From positions 2,216,501 through 2,280,500 of the forward strand of contig CAMQGK010000552.1 of NCBI GenBank assembly GCA_947000775.1: DNA of 64,000 nucleotides. The letters run 5' to 3'. Under the pieces are notes generated by a model. That model worked only from the letters and a program-made list of their open reading frames with translations, ran no database searches and was not told the origin of the DNA. Source of the stretch: Pterois miles (taxonomy: Eukaryota; Chordata; Actinopteri; Perciformes; Scorpaenidae). The stretch's first letter is position 1, and each line of letters opens with the position of its first letter. Made by a program: the position numbers and the translations under genes. Positions 48,063 through 58,838 of the stretch are shown one piece after another.

Positions 48063-48899
48063 TGCCTTCCTGGCTTCTAATCTGGCTGCTATTCAAGACC
48101 TCCTGCCTGGATTAACCTCCAAACAATGTAACACAGAGGACACGCTTACAGACAGACACACATGAATATGGCCAATTATCCTCAGCCTGTTACAACAAAT
48201 ACTATCCCTCCTGTCCTGTCTGTGTCTAGTACTCCTTTTATATATCATCTCTGCTGAATGTGTGTTCAACCCGCATTTGACCTTTTCTTATCGGACAGCT
48301 GTAACAGGTTAATTTCTGGTCGCATGTTGACATCATCGGGTCTGAAAATGCACTGTATAATCACAGAAATACACAGAATTGCATTATATGTAACGATACT
48401 ACATGACGTTCAAACGGGTGACATGCGATGACCCGTACAGTAATATTTTGACATGCTTTCTGACAGCCATACACAAACACTAAAGTGTCACGTGATAGCT
48501 TGACACAGAGATATTAACCCAGGTTTGGTTCACGTAGGTGAACCCAGGCCGTGAAAACATGACTTGTACACCGTTTCTCAATGTACATTTCCATGTAAAG
48601 TGCCTCCAGACGGCCTACCACAAGTCAGTGGAGTACTTGTGTACAAGTAGGTACATGTACAATCTGTCTGCTACTCCCTGCTCGTTTGACTGGACACACT
48701 CTCTCACACCTCTGAATGTCAGCACACATGTAATGTAATGTCGCCAAGTGTATTAACATACATGAGGCATGCCTACAGGAACACGCATGAATACACACCG
48801 CACATACACGGTCTAATGAGTCCATGTGTACACTCAGACTGTCCTGTCGCCTACTGTACCTTTCTATAAATACACTAATTTGCATGTATGTAGTATGTT

Positions 48900-48900
<1 letters not shown>

Positions 48901-48949
<49 letters not shown>
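48901..48949. repeat. (GA)n microsatellite
   Basis: About 24 uninterrupted GA units. Confidence 0.97.
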
Positions 48950-48950
<1 letters not shown>

Positions 48951-49206
48951 AGGTAGTCATCGAGGGCCCCTCAAGTCTGGTGGAATGCAGAGTGGGGGGG
49001 ATGGGCGAGCGAGGTTTGGTCTGACAGAGAAGGAGAGAGACTTGGAGAGTGGGGTGTGGTTCTCCGAATTTTAGGACACGCACACTCTGTCGCTCTATAC
49101 AACCTACTATGTTTTTACAGTATGAATAGGCTCTCACAGATGTTCACTGTTTATATGGCCCTCATCAGCTCCGATTCAGCCCTCCTTCTGAGCAGCTGCC
49201 TCAAGC

Positions 49207-49207
<1 letters not shown>

Positions 49208-49268
<61 letters not shown>
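49208..49268. repeat. (CA)n microsatellite
   Basis: About 30 uninterrupted CA units. Confidence 0.97.
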
Positions 49269-49270
<2 letters not shown>

Positions 49271-49864
49271 CAGGCTGGAACCTGCTATTTTTAGTCACAG
49301 CCTTGGGTGATGAGGAAGCTGAGAGTGCAGCAACAGGCAGAATATAGTCTTTTCTTGAAAAAGGAAAAAAAAAACCTCATTTGCAGTTTTCTTTGTTCAT
49401 CTAACACCTTTTTCTTCTCCTTCCTCCATCCTCCCTGACTGGAGAGAATATTCGTCCAGTAAGCTGATAGGGGAAGGGGCTCCAAAATGAGGCCCAAGCC
49501 CTTCCTCACCTTGTTTGGATAATGCAGGCGACAGAATGAACAAAAATTTAAATCAGCATATTTTTACTCCACATGCTCCTCAAAAATGTCTGACATTGAC
49601 TTTTTGTCGCCAACCTCTTATTCGTTGTTCGTCCTCAGTGACTTTATCCTCAGTTAGAGAGAGCACAGGATCCAGTCCGTATATATTTCTGAAGGCTGAT
49701 ACCAATATCACTGCCTTTGATTGAGGATTTAGCCAATGTTTTGTTGCCCCTTTAAAACGGTTGAAAAAAAGCAGCATTTGATGCTTAAACTGTGTGTTAT
49801 GATAATATTCCAGCAGCTTTGCATGTTCAAATTAAACATAAGAAGTGGATGTGAGGCATTTTTA

Positions 49865-50880
49865 CAGTGATACAGCACACATCACGTTCCATGGTTCCGA
49901 TACGATTCAAGGACAGTATTTGGCTCATGTAGAGTGATACAATATGATTCAATGACTCAAAATCGATAAAGAAACTTTTTTTTTTTTTTGCCAAAAATGC
50001 AATCAGGGTAATTGTGAATTAAATAGCTTGATACTGGACAGTGCAGTTCAGGATTCCTCAAAAGTTGTCTTGTAAGGGAATCAGGGATGAATGAATTATG
50101 GATAAAAACCAATAAACACAATGATTATTGGCAATTACACATTTTATTTAAAACTAATAAAAAGTGCAACTTCAGGACCCACTGCTTCAGTTCACAAGGT
50201 ACAAGGCAGTGCAGTATTTAACAAAAAATAAAATAAAATTTGCTGAAAGTTAAATGAACAGTGCTTTAACCCGCTGCTTCTGTTCCTCATTTTTAATATA
50301 ATCGGTAGTAATAATTGGACAAAAAAATAAATGAATAAATAAAAAAATAAAGTCCATTACGTCTCAGTAGGTGCGTGGAAAGATTGGTTTGTTGCTGTTG
50401 TATTTTATCTGGTTTTTGCATATTCTGCAAACAGCAAGCGATTTATCCGTTTTTTTTTTTTTTTTTGTTGTTGTTTTGCAAAAGCCACAATGTTCCCACA
50501 AGCGGGACCTCAAGCACTGCTTGAAAATCTCTTTGCTCATCTGGCTCTTCCTCGCCATCAGCAAGACTTCATTTTGCTGCCGTCTTTCTTAGATTGGCGC
50601 TGCTGGCGCATGTTGATGACGTCATACACAGGGAGAGTGAACCGGAGTGACATTTAATATTTCTTTTCTATTAAAAGTGCTAAAAAATACATTCATATGA
50701 CATTTGTCATGTTTAAATACGCGGTGCAAATTCTAAGTATTGATACAATAAATCATTTACCTTACAAACCAATTTTAGATCGACATACGTCCCCCAACCC
50801 TAACGCTAAGGCCAACTTGCCGAGTACCTATCGATGTAGATGGAGTAATTGATACATCAACGTAGTAGACCGTTACACCG
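49865..50880 (-). mobile_element. diverged BED-hAT element relic
   Basis: The flanking parts carry TCCGATACGATTCAAGG and ATGATTCAATGACTCAAAAT on the left and GTTACACCGTTATC near the right, in the style of hAT subterminal sequence. A minus-strand BED-finger segment lies at 50364-50564. Exact ends and duplication could not be set. Confidence 0.55.
50364..50564 (-). pseudogene. BED-finger transposase N-terminus (hAT), truncated
   Basis: The 66-codon segment reads SRLWEHCGFCK, a lysine run, then SLAVCRICKNQIKYNSNKP. This is the first half of a BED zinc finger (Trp23 and Cys46/Cys49), followed by loss of the HxxxH half. The lysine run comes from an expanded T-tract (50450-50466). The start codon is not certain. 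The parent protein would bind transposon ends. Confidence 0.7.
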
Positions 50881-51636
50881 TTATCATCAATCTTTCAAAA
50901 ATATTAAGCTGCAACTTTATAGTTTGATACCAAAATGCAAAGGCAGTCACTAGTTGATAGTCATATTGTGATATGAGCTGTAGTGTCGCATAATCTTCAT
51001 AATCATAATCTGAGAGAGAGAGTGATAGATGTGGTGCTTGTCAGCCAACATCATTATCAACAGCAACAGAAATAATCAAATTTAGTCATAAATTCAAGGT
51101 CTAGGAAAAGTCTAGAATACTGAATTGGATAACGTGAAGGAAGCTTGTCTCCCGTTGCAAAGCTTTATAGGGAAGTCGTGAATCATACTGCACAGAGACT
51201 TGAAACGTATAGGAACACAGACTAGAGGAACACAGAATGCTGCTAATATCATAGTTTTACCGTGTGTGCCCCGTTATTCTGCTGAATGTCCAGAGATCGG
51301 CAGCACTAAACTAATTAAGACTTGTATTTTCAGTCTTTTGAATTTCAATGAGGCTCAGATGCGTACTGATCAGAGGAGGTGGGAGGAGTGAGGGGGGTAA
51401 GTAAAATTGATTTTCGGCTGAGTAAAAGCAGATGCATGGGAGGGAATGAGCGGGTACACACACAAACACACAGACACACGCACGCACACACACATGCACA
51501 GACGTCAGCAAGAATATGCCAGCACGTATGCACAATCACACACACTCATACCCACTCACACGCTCCTGTATTGAGGAGGAAGGTTAATTGAAGGTTATAA
51601 CTGGGGAGCTGAAGACGAGAGGCTTTCAGCAATAAC

Positions 51637-51674
<38 letters not shown>
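51637..51674. repeat. (GT)n microsatellite
   Basis: About 18 GT units. Confidence 0.95.
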
Positions 51675-51676
<2 letters not shown>

Positions 51677-51829
51677 CACCCCTTTTGCTTGCCCTGACCT
51701 CCCCACTCCCCATTTCTTCCCCAGTTTTTTCTCTGTCTCTCTTCATCCGAAGCCCAGTTAAAATGTGCAGCCATGCAGATACCTACAATCTCATTAATTC
51801 AACCCATCGGCTATACTGCAGTGCTAGCT

Positions 51830-51847
51830 GCCCCCCCCCCCCCCCCC
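51830..51847. repeat. C homopolymer
   Basis: Eighteen C in a row. Confidence 0.95.
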
Positions 51848-52104
51848 ACCCTCCTTCTCCCATACGCAAACGCTTTCTCTAAAAGGTTAATATAATCTGC
51901 AGCTGCTGAGGTTAACTATCTGTGGATACACTAAGAAATGATGTGTCAACACATCTCCCTGCTTTGTATCCATCCAGTAATCTATATATATTTTAAAGAG
52001 AATGCAAGATAGTGTTTTTACTTAAAACATAGATGATGACATTATTTAAAATCGTGGAATTTCACTAGCAAAAGTGTCTCAGTGATGAAGATTCAAGTTA
52101 TTCT

Positions 52105-52570
52105 CCTACGGTCCGTATGACAGCTTACAAAAAGTTACTCCAATTTTTTTTTTTGTGCGTTGTCCTACGAATGTCCAGCAACATGTGACACACGTCAATT
52201 TCCGCTCCAGTCTTTTCAAAATAAACTTCACAGGAAACACCTTGGTTAGGTTTAGGCAACAAAACTACTTAGTTAGGTTTAAGGAAAGACTGTCTTTGTT
52301 AGGTTTAGGCAACTGAACTACTTAGTTAGGTTTAAGGAAAGACTGTCTTTGTTAGGTTTAGGCAACTGAACTACTTAGTTAGCTTTAGGTAATTATTATT
52401 AGTTGAGTATGGCAGTAAATTACATTACAAATAAGACTCAGATGCAGACTCGGGCCCAGTCTCCTGGGCTAAAGTCCAGTGTTTTTTGACCCACCCTGAT
52501 CTCCTGTGGTGGTGATCGTTGTACATCCTGGTTCACAATTACATGGATTACACACAATTTTTTTTCATGA
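52105..52570. repeat. interspersed repeat with internal 53-bp tandem array
   Basis: The core is a tandem array at 52245-52392 of a 53-bp unit beginning GTTAGGTTTAGGCAAC: unit 1 is 52245-52297, unit 2 is 52298-52350 and a partial unit 3 follows. Units 1 and 2 differ at only two or three positions. The flanks (CGGTCCGTATGACAG on the left, AGTCTCCTGGGCTAAAGTCC on the right) recall a common fish repeat that carries GGTTTAGGCAAC motifs. Confidence 0.8.
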
Positions 52571-53876
52571 GGTATGTACAGATTACAGTGCACTATTTTT
52601 GTAGGTATAGCTATGAATGGTGTATGACAACACCCTGAAAGGTTTTAATAAGAGAAGTTTGCAAAGTGCTTTGGAAAAACAGGGAGATAAATAGGAAACA
52701 TTGTTGATTATGAAACTGACAGACAATGAAATATATTATCTGATACAAATCTCAAAAGTGAAATAATTGTGTCATTTTCGGTTGACTAACATGAATTTGT
52801 AGTTTTTCACCATGCTCGAAACCTCATATTTCTCTGTCTTGGTGGTCTAGAAACTGTCCCTCAAATGGACAACCTGAGTTAAAACCTGTTGAACCTGGGA
52901 ACCAGGGAAAACTTCCTCCCTGCCAAAGTGACTGTCAGCAATATGAAATGAATCACTATAAGCTCTAGTAGGGGCTACTCTGTAGCTGATCTACACCTCT
53001 GACCTCATTGTGGAGTGAAAATAAGGGATACCTCCCCTGTGAGCACCCAAACAATATGTTAAATCATCTGATGTACACATCTTCTTCCTGTTGGCAGGAG
53101 TAGAAATCTTTCTGGGCAGACGACAACGTGTTTAGGCGTCAAAACACGGCAGCCATTCTTATTCCAGCTCTGGCTTAGCGTTCAGTTTCAGTTAAATGTT
53201 GGCGTGTCAGTATAGAGTTACTGGATACAGCCTGTAAGCACCGGAGAGTTGTTTGCAGTGATTATTAAATGATCGGTATGTGGCAGAGACCCATGTCACT
53301 GAGGATAAAACACTATTGTCAGTGTCGAGGATTGGCTTTACGTGTTGGAAGGTTTTGATGACCATGTGTGTGTGTGTGTATAATAGCACTTTGTATTCAT
53401 TTGTGCATCCATATATACGTGCATGTGTCTGTGTGTGTGTGTGAGTGACACTGTGTGCACAGTAGCTCTTTGTATCAGTGTGTATTAGTCTTTGTGTGCA
53501 TGCTCTATGTATGTGTGTGTGTGTCCCTCCATCGTCACCCTCTCAGAGCCTCTCTCCCACACACACTCATTAAAATGTCATCCTAAGCAGGGCCATCTAT
53601 TCTATCTGTGGAATGCAGTAGGCTGGGAGGGAGCGAGGCAGCAGCCATATTGAATTTCTGGGAGAAAAAAAAAACGGAGGGGTTGTGAGGGTTCGAGGAA
53701 ATAATGTAGCTTCTTGTCAATGTGAGTTTGTAGTCCAATTTATTGACTGGGTATTTTCTAAAAGGCCTGTGGTGTGTTTCACATTGCAAGAAGGTGCTTA
53801 AGTTTCTATCGTAAAATGATGGAATAAAATGCTTAATAAGCAGTTGATCAATCAGTTGTTAAACAAATTAATTATT
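52571..53876. other. non-coding; scattered GT tracts
   Basis: No gene recognised. Imperfect GT-rich patches lie at 53363-53378, 53423-53444 and 53505-53523. Confidence 0.45.
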
Positions 53877-54060
53877 GGGGTGGCTGTGGCTCAAAGGTAG
53901 AGCCGGTCGTCCACTAATCAGAAGGTCGGTGGTTCGATCCCCAATTCCACACTTAAGACACGTGACCCCAAATTGCTCCCGAAGGCTGTGTCGTCAGTGT
54001 GTGAATGAGTGAATGCTGACATGTAGTGTAAAGCGCTTTGAGTGGTTATTTTGCTAATTG
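53877..54060 (+). repeat. tRNA-derived SINE, 3'-truncated
   Basis: It starts GGGGTGGCTGTGGCTCAAAG. It has an A box (TGGCTCAAAGGTAG, 53887-53900) and a B box (GGTTCGATCCC, 53931-53941), the RNA polymerase III internal promoter. A tRNA-unrelated body follows (CCCCAAATTGCTCCCGAAGG) and it ends in AAAGCGCTTTGAGTGGTTAT. It would be transcribed by RNA polymerase III and copied by a LINE. Several changes from the boxes' usual spacing are minor. Not a working tRNA gene. Confidence 0.88.
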
Positions 54061-56533
54061 ATTAATAATTTAAATTACTTATCAAGTAAAAATAACAAAT
54101 CTAAAGTTGCTCCAGCTTCTCAAGCGGGAAGCTTTGCCAACAAAACAAAAGAAGCAATTTGAAGATGTTATCTTGAGCTGTGGAAACTTGTGATTTTATT
54201 TTTGCTGTCTTCTTCACATTTAATACACAAGAAGATGAATTATAACAGAATTTGTTGTGGCCTCAAAGCCTTTACACACTAACAATTCTTTTCATGTGAT
54301 TAATTTGCGCTTCAATACATTTTTAAAATTATTTTTGTGATTAATACTTTCACAGAGAACGCAAATATTTTGTGGTGAAAAAGCAACGTCATTTTTATCT
54401 GGAGCCAGGTTGTTTTTTTCTGAGCTTTCACACCACAAGTAAAGGCATTAACCAATCATGTTGTGCCGACATGTAGGAAACAACACAGAGTCTTCGTAGT
54501 CTAGCAGACCAGGATGGCAATCTTCATTACTCATTTCAACCTTGGCAAAGTCAGCGCAGACCTGATCTACTCCTTCCTTTTGTACCTTTCACAATTAAAG
54601 TCTTAAACATATATTCACAGGTGATTTTGCATTTTCGTGTTGTTTATTCGTCACACCCCCCAGCTTGTAAAGGCCTTAAATGTTCCCATAAAACATGTGA
54701 TGAGCCTGAGGGTCGTCTGTGGCCCTAGAATATCTTATAGTGATTTGTAATATCACCAGATAAAGACACATTTTAAATCCGTATAGGAGAATTGTAAGGA
54801 TATACCTTAGGAGATACAAAGTGCAAGCTAGAAAAAGGCTGTTACAAATGAATTATTGAATACTGCTGAAACACACTTGTAGGATTATTATAGGAATACT
54901 ATTATGAATCCTCAGCAGATACAAGAAACACCTAAAAGTAGATAAAGCTGCCGCAAACTCGACTCAATACAGGAGAGCTTTATTTTAAGATTGGTATGGG
55001 AACTTCACACCAGCGCTGTTGTCAGACTCCCGCTTTCTTTTGCCTCTCCCTCCATTTCCCCAAACCCCTCCATTTCCATGGTAAACAGACAGATGAATAA
55101 TTTAATCACGATCGATTGGTTTGTTTCAGGCTCAAATGTCAGGGTGTCATCTGATAGCACCCAGCACTCAACCAGCCTGCCCGCCTCCTCATTACTCAGT
55201 GGGTCCAAACAACAGGCTTTCCTCCTTTTAATGATGATGAGGAGGAGGATGCCTCCCCTTCACTGAAACATGCTTATTGAAAGAATGGCTGTTTGGTTTT
55301 AGCACTGATCTGTGTGTTTCACGATTGTTTGCTATTTCTGCTCCTGTGGTGTGCGTTTCGCTCTAAATAAATTTCGATTGCAAAAGTGTGTGTTTTTACA
55401 GAGCCTAAAAGAAACGACTTTGTGTGTGTGTCATTTCTGACCCCGACGCCGTTAGCATTACCGTGTGAAGCCCAGCCACTGTGTTGTTATTTTTCTGCTC
55501 TTCCTCTGCTCGCAGAGAGCAAAGGAAGCCTGGCAGACGGGGGGTGGACGGAGAGAAAGAAGTAGAGCAAACAAGCAAAAACACCCCCCAAAAAACAGGC
55601 AGATGAGTGATGTTAAGTTGAGAAGAAGGGGAGAGAAGGATGGGGATGGAAAGCAGCAGGGGAAGTTTGGAAAAAGGAAAGAAAACAAGTGATTCTCAAA
55701 GGAATTAAGGGAGGGCATGCATAGCAGTAGGGGAGATTGAATGACAACATTTATAGAAAAATAGAAGGGAAAAAAAGAGCGTAAACATGAAACAGAAAAA
55801 AGCCTGAGGTGTACTTGCTGCATTACTGCATCAAACAAAACAGCATGTTTGTGTAGAAAATCAAACACATTACCGCCAGTGCCTGATTAAACTATGAATA
55901 AAATATAATTCATTTAAATATATCACATGATTGGTTGCTTTCCCAGTCGCTTTGTGGGAGCAGGTCTTTGCTGTTTAACTCCAAAGCTGATGTAAGTATT
56001 TATGCAGCTTTTGGATTGATTTTGAGCTAAACAATAGGTTTTGAAGGCCACATTAAAGTACAAGAAAACTAAAGCAACGCACTCTTTCCAGCAGGCTTTA
56101 GTAAGGTGGAGTATATTTTGCTTTATGAGGGGTAATCAGTTGCCTTGGATCACTGCGATTCATTTGTCATGTCAGGACGGTACTGTTGCATTCCTTCAAT
56201 ATTTGGTAGGTGGCTCCTACTTATCCGTTTGCCAAGTGAGATATTATTAGTTTGATGATGAAATGCATTGCTTCCTATGCATCAGAAGATGACAGTTTGT
56301 CATTAAGAAGAGGATACAGTTGAATCTCTGACAGTTTGTGAAAGTAGCACAACAGATTAATCCCTCTAATGTGGCTAAATACTAGAAAATACTAAACGGC
56401 CACGACTGGCAGCAATGCAAACGTCAAAGAGAAAGTGGAGGTAGAGCCAAAGAGCGAGTGCTGAAAAACAAATGACAGTGAGTGATGGAAAGAAGATAAT
56501 AAGGTAGTGAAAAAGAGGAGCGAGAGAATGTTG

Positions 56534-56535
<2 letters not shown>
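54061..56535. other. non-coding; possible MITE at about 54262-54678
   Basis: AAGCCTTTACACAC (near 54268) and, on the opposite strand, AAGGCCTTTACAAG (near 54677) could be the ends of a MITE, but the match is short. The stretch 55500-55690 is purine-rich after a pyrimidine-plus-AG sequence (TCGCAG at 55516), a weak acceptor look-alike. No gene is recognised. Confidence 0.35.

Positions 56536-56625
<90 letters not shown>
56536..56625. repeat. (GT)n microsatellite, 90 bp
   Basis: About 45 uninterrupted GT units, the longest array in the window. It accounts for the poly-Thr-His and poly-Cys-Val frames there. Confidence 0.98.
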
Positions 56626-56626
<1 letters not shown>

Positions 56627-58225
56627 GGGGGCACAATAGCCCCTGTGTTATCTGCCGAGGATGACGAGGGAAGGGAGGGCAGCTGGTTCACATTTCCATG
56701 GTGCAGGGAGATGGCAGCCAGCTGCACTACAGCCCTGAAGTAGCCTGCCCCTCACACGCACACACGTACACATGCACACTCGCACACACACTGTCGCTCT
56801 GGTGGAAAATGCTGGATACTGCTGTTGTTGCTCTGGGTTCATTCATGAGTCGACCTGGCTACGAGCTATGCTACAATGCCCAGGTGACTGAGGCAGCCTC
56901 ATAGGGCCTTGTTAGTGACAAACACACTCACACACACACTCGCCATTCAGCTCACATTTGACATCTGGGGTATCAAGAAGCATTCACCAAATGAGACTTT
57001 TTTTTTGCTGCAAAACTCTAGCCATCTTTTATTTGTGTGAAACAACTTCCTGAAATTTATTGTCAAGTATATCTAAAACAGGGAAGCTTCTGTCTGATAA
57101 TGTCATTTCATTAATGAAGTTATGCACTGTGCTGAAAAGAGTCTTAATTGGCTTTAGGTGGATGAAACCAGCAACAAAGACATTCATTTGATATATTTTG
57201 TCATTGTGGCACCCTCTAGAGAATGAGATAACATTGTCATAACAGTGACAAATGTCATCATCGTAAGCATTGCCCTCTTGGAGGAAAACATGATCCACAT
57301 ATTGTCAGTCTCCATAGGTTTTGGAGACTCATAAGCTCATTTTTTTCCCTTAATCCTTGATCGTACTCACAGTTGGTGCCCTTTTGGTGTGGACAGTCGA
57401 ATTTTGGGCTGCATGCAGGCATCTGTGAAGTTTACATGGACCTGCCAATTCAATTTCCTGTGTTAATGAAAGTTTTGATTCTGTTTATATAAGAACCTAT
57501 TGCTTATTTGAAAGAGTAGATTATGTTGCATTATCACTCATCTGTTCAGCCAAACCTTCAATTCTTGTGCATAGTTACCTCAAAATGGAAAGTTATTTTT
57601 ACTTCTTTAGTTTGCTAAAATACATTTAAACTACTGTATATACTCTACACAGTGTGTAAGTATAACACGATATAGCATGACATGTTAAAATATGCTTTTC
57701 TTCGCTAAAATTTTTCCTTCCTCCTTCCTGACATGTTAGTGTGAGCTTCACTCTAGCCTGAAAACTGGACCTCTGAAAGATGGGTCTCTATATACTACTA
57801 AACACGTAGTAAACACATGGAGTAGATACAACAGACATCGTGACTTAATATTTTCAGGAATGCCAGTAATAATATCCCAGATATTTGTGAATTTGGGTAC
57901 ATTTTATTAATATTTTTATGACATCAAAATATAAGGTAATTGTACCAGCAGTCCCTGGGGACTTCCACATGCAACGCCGGCAGCGCTGCCTTTGCCAGGC
58001 AACAGCGGGGTACGGAGCTACAGAGAACCGGGGATGAGAGCAGGCGGGTGGGTGGGTGTCAGCTCCATACAAAGCAGTGGAACAAAAGCATTGACATGTC
58101 TCCGACAGTATGGTAATAATGCACTTTCTGTGCCTAGTCTGATCGCCTGTAGATATGTAGCCTATAGATAAATTATACTCTAATAAAACATATTTGTACC
58201 GACAGAATGCAGCAGAGCAAGGAGT
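56626..58225. other. non-coding, nothing recognised
   Basis: Unique sequence with CA-rich patches near 56755-56790 and 56921-56941. No exon-like structure. Confidence 0.45.
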
Positions 58226-58408
58226 TTGTTTCCATGCTGCGAGGCAGACAAGTCTGTCCCAGTGGTCCTTAATGTGGCCCAGGACACATTTGCAGACATG
58301 CTGCTAAAAAAAATGTGGTCACATGTGGCCCAGACCACCTCTGAATGTGGTCTGAAAGATCTGATCTCAGTGCGTCCTCAATGTGTCTTGTGTGTTCACA
58401 CCTGTAGG
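58226..58408. repeat. fish interspersed repeat, fragment
   Basis: Internally repetitive text (AATGTGGCCCAGGACACATT, then GTGGCCCAGACCACCTCTGA, then ATCTCAGTGCGTCCTCAATG) is familiar from dispersed fish elements. Class and ends are not determined. It directly precedes the next MITE. Confidence 0.5.
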
Positions 58409-58838
58409 TAGAGCTGTCAACTTGATCCAATCACTGAGGACATGGGGTTAGGGTTAGGGTTAGGGTTAATACATTAATATGAGGTCTGAACAGAGCCATA
58501 AAGTGGGCATGTTTGTTAACGGGAGAGTCGTTGTTACCCATAGTACCCATTTTCAGGTCAGTGGACCACTTTAAAAATGACCATGCCAGTTTGTCTTTGC
58601 CAAAATTTTGCACAAGATTTGAGCGTTATTAAGCCTCATTTGGTTGGTACCAGTGGATCCAGTAGTTGTTTTTTTTTTTTTTTACTTTCACTTCACTGAC
58701 ACTAGTATCTTCACTCTTGCTTTAAAACTGAGCCTACCACAGCCTTAGAAATATTAAAGGTTAAATAAAGTAGGCATTCAAACTAATTTGTGTTCACATG
58801 CTATTATCCCTTATTACTTATTAACTTGGACAGCCCTA
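58409..58838 (+). repeat. hAT-type dispersed repeat with telomere-like array
   Basis: The ends TAGAGCTGTCAACTTGA and (opposite strand) TAGGGCTGTCCAAGTTAA form an inverted repeat. The interior shares GGGCATGT, TTGGTACCAGTGGATCC and GCTTTAAAACTGAGCC with the copies at 19300, 22410 and 62795. A GGGTTA array lies at 58445-58468 and a T-run at 58668-58683. Confidence 0.75.
58445..58468 (+). repeat. (GGGTTA)4 telomere-type repeat
   Basis: Four exact copies of the vertebrate telomere hexamer, within a MITE. Confidence 0.97.

Larger units (their letters stand above)
47944..49864. other. non-coding with three long microsatellites
   Basis: No gene recognised. The open frames near 48625-49310 are driven by the (GA)n and (CA)n arrays. 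Confidence 0.5.
50881..52100. other. non-coding; microsatellite and C-run
   Basis: No gene recognised. CA-rich sequence at 51455-51560 yields false open frames. (GT)n lies at 51637-51674 and a C-run at 51830-51847. Confidence 0.5.

Noticed and set aside
48625..49310. Several frames of 66-170 codons around the microsatellites.
   Set aside because: Driven by the (GA)n and (CA)n arrays.
53877..53950. A tRNA gene (A and B boxes present).
   Set aside because: The boxes belong to a SINE head; no tRNA cloverleaf or anticodon arm is convincing and a SINE body follows.
55465..55692. Lys/Arg-rich frame after a splice-acceptor look-alike at 55516.
   Set aside because: The frame is a purine-rich tract; no donor of quality follows and no family is recognised.
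56392..56743. Poly-Thr-His and poly-Cys-Val frames.
   Set aside because: Direct translation of the (GT)n array.
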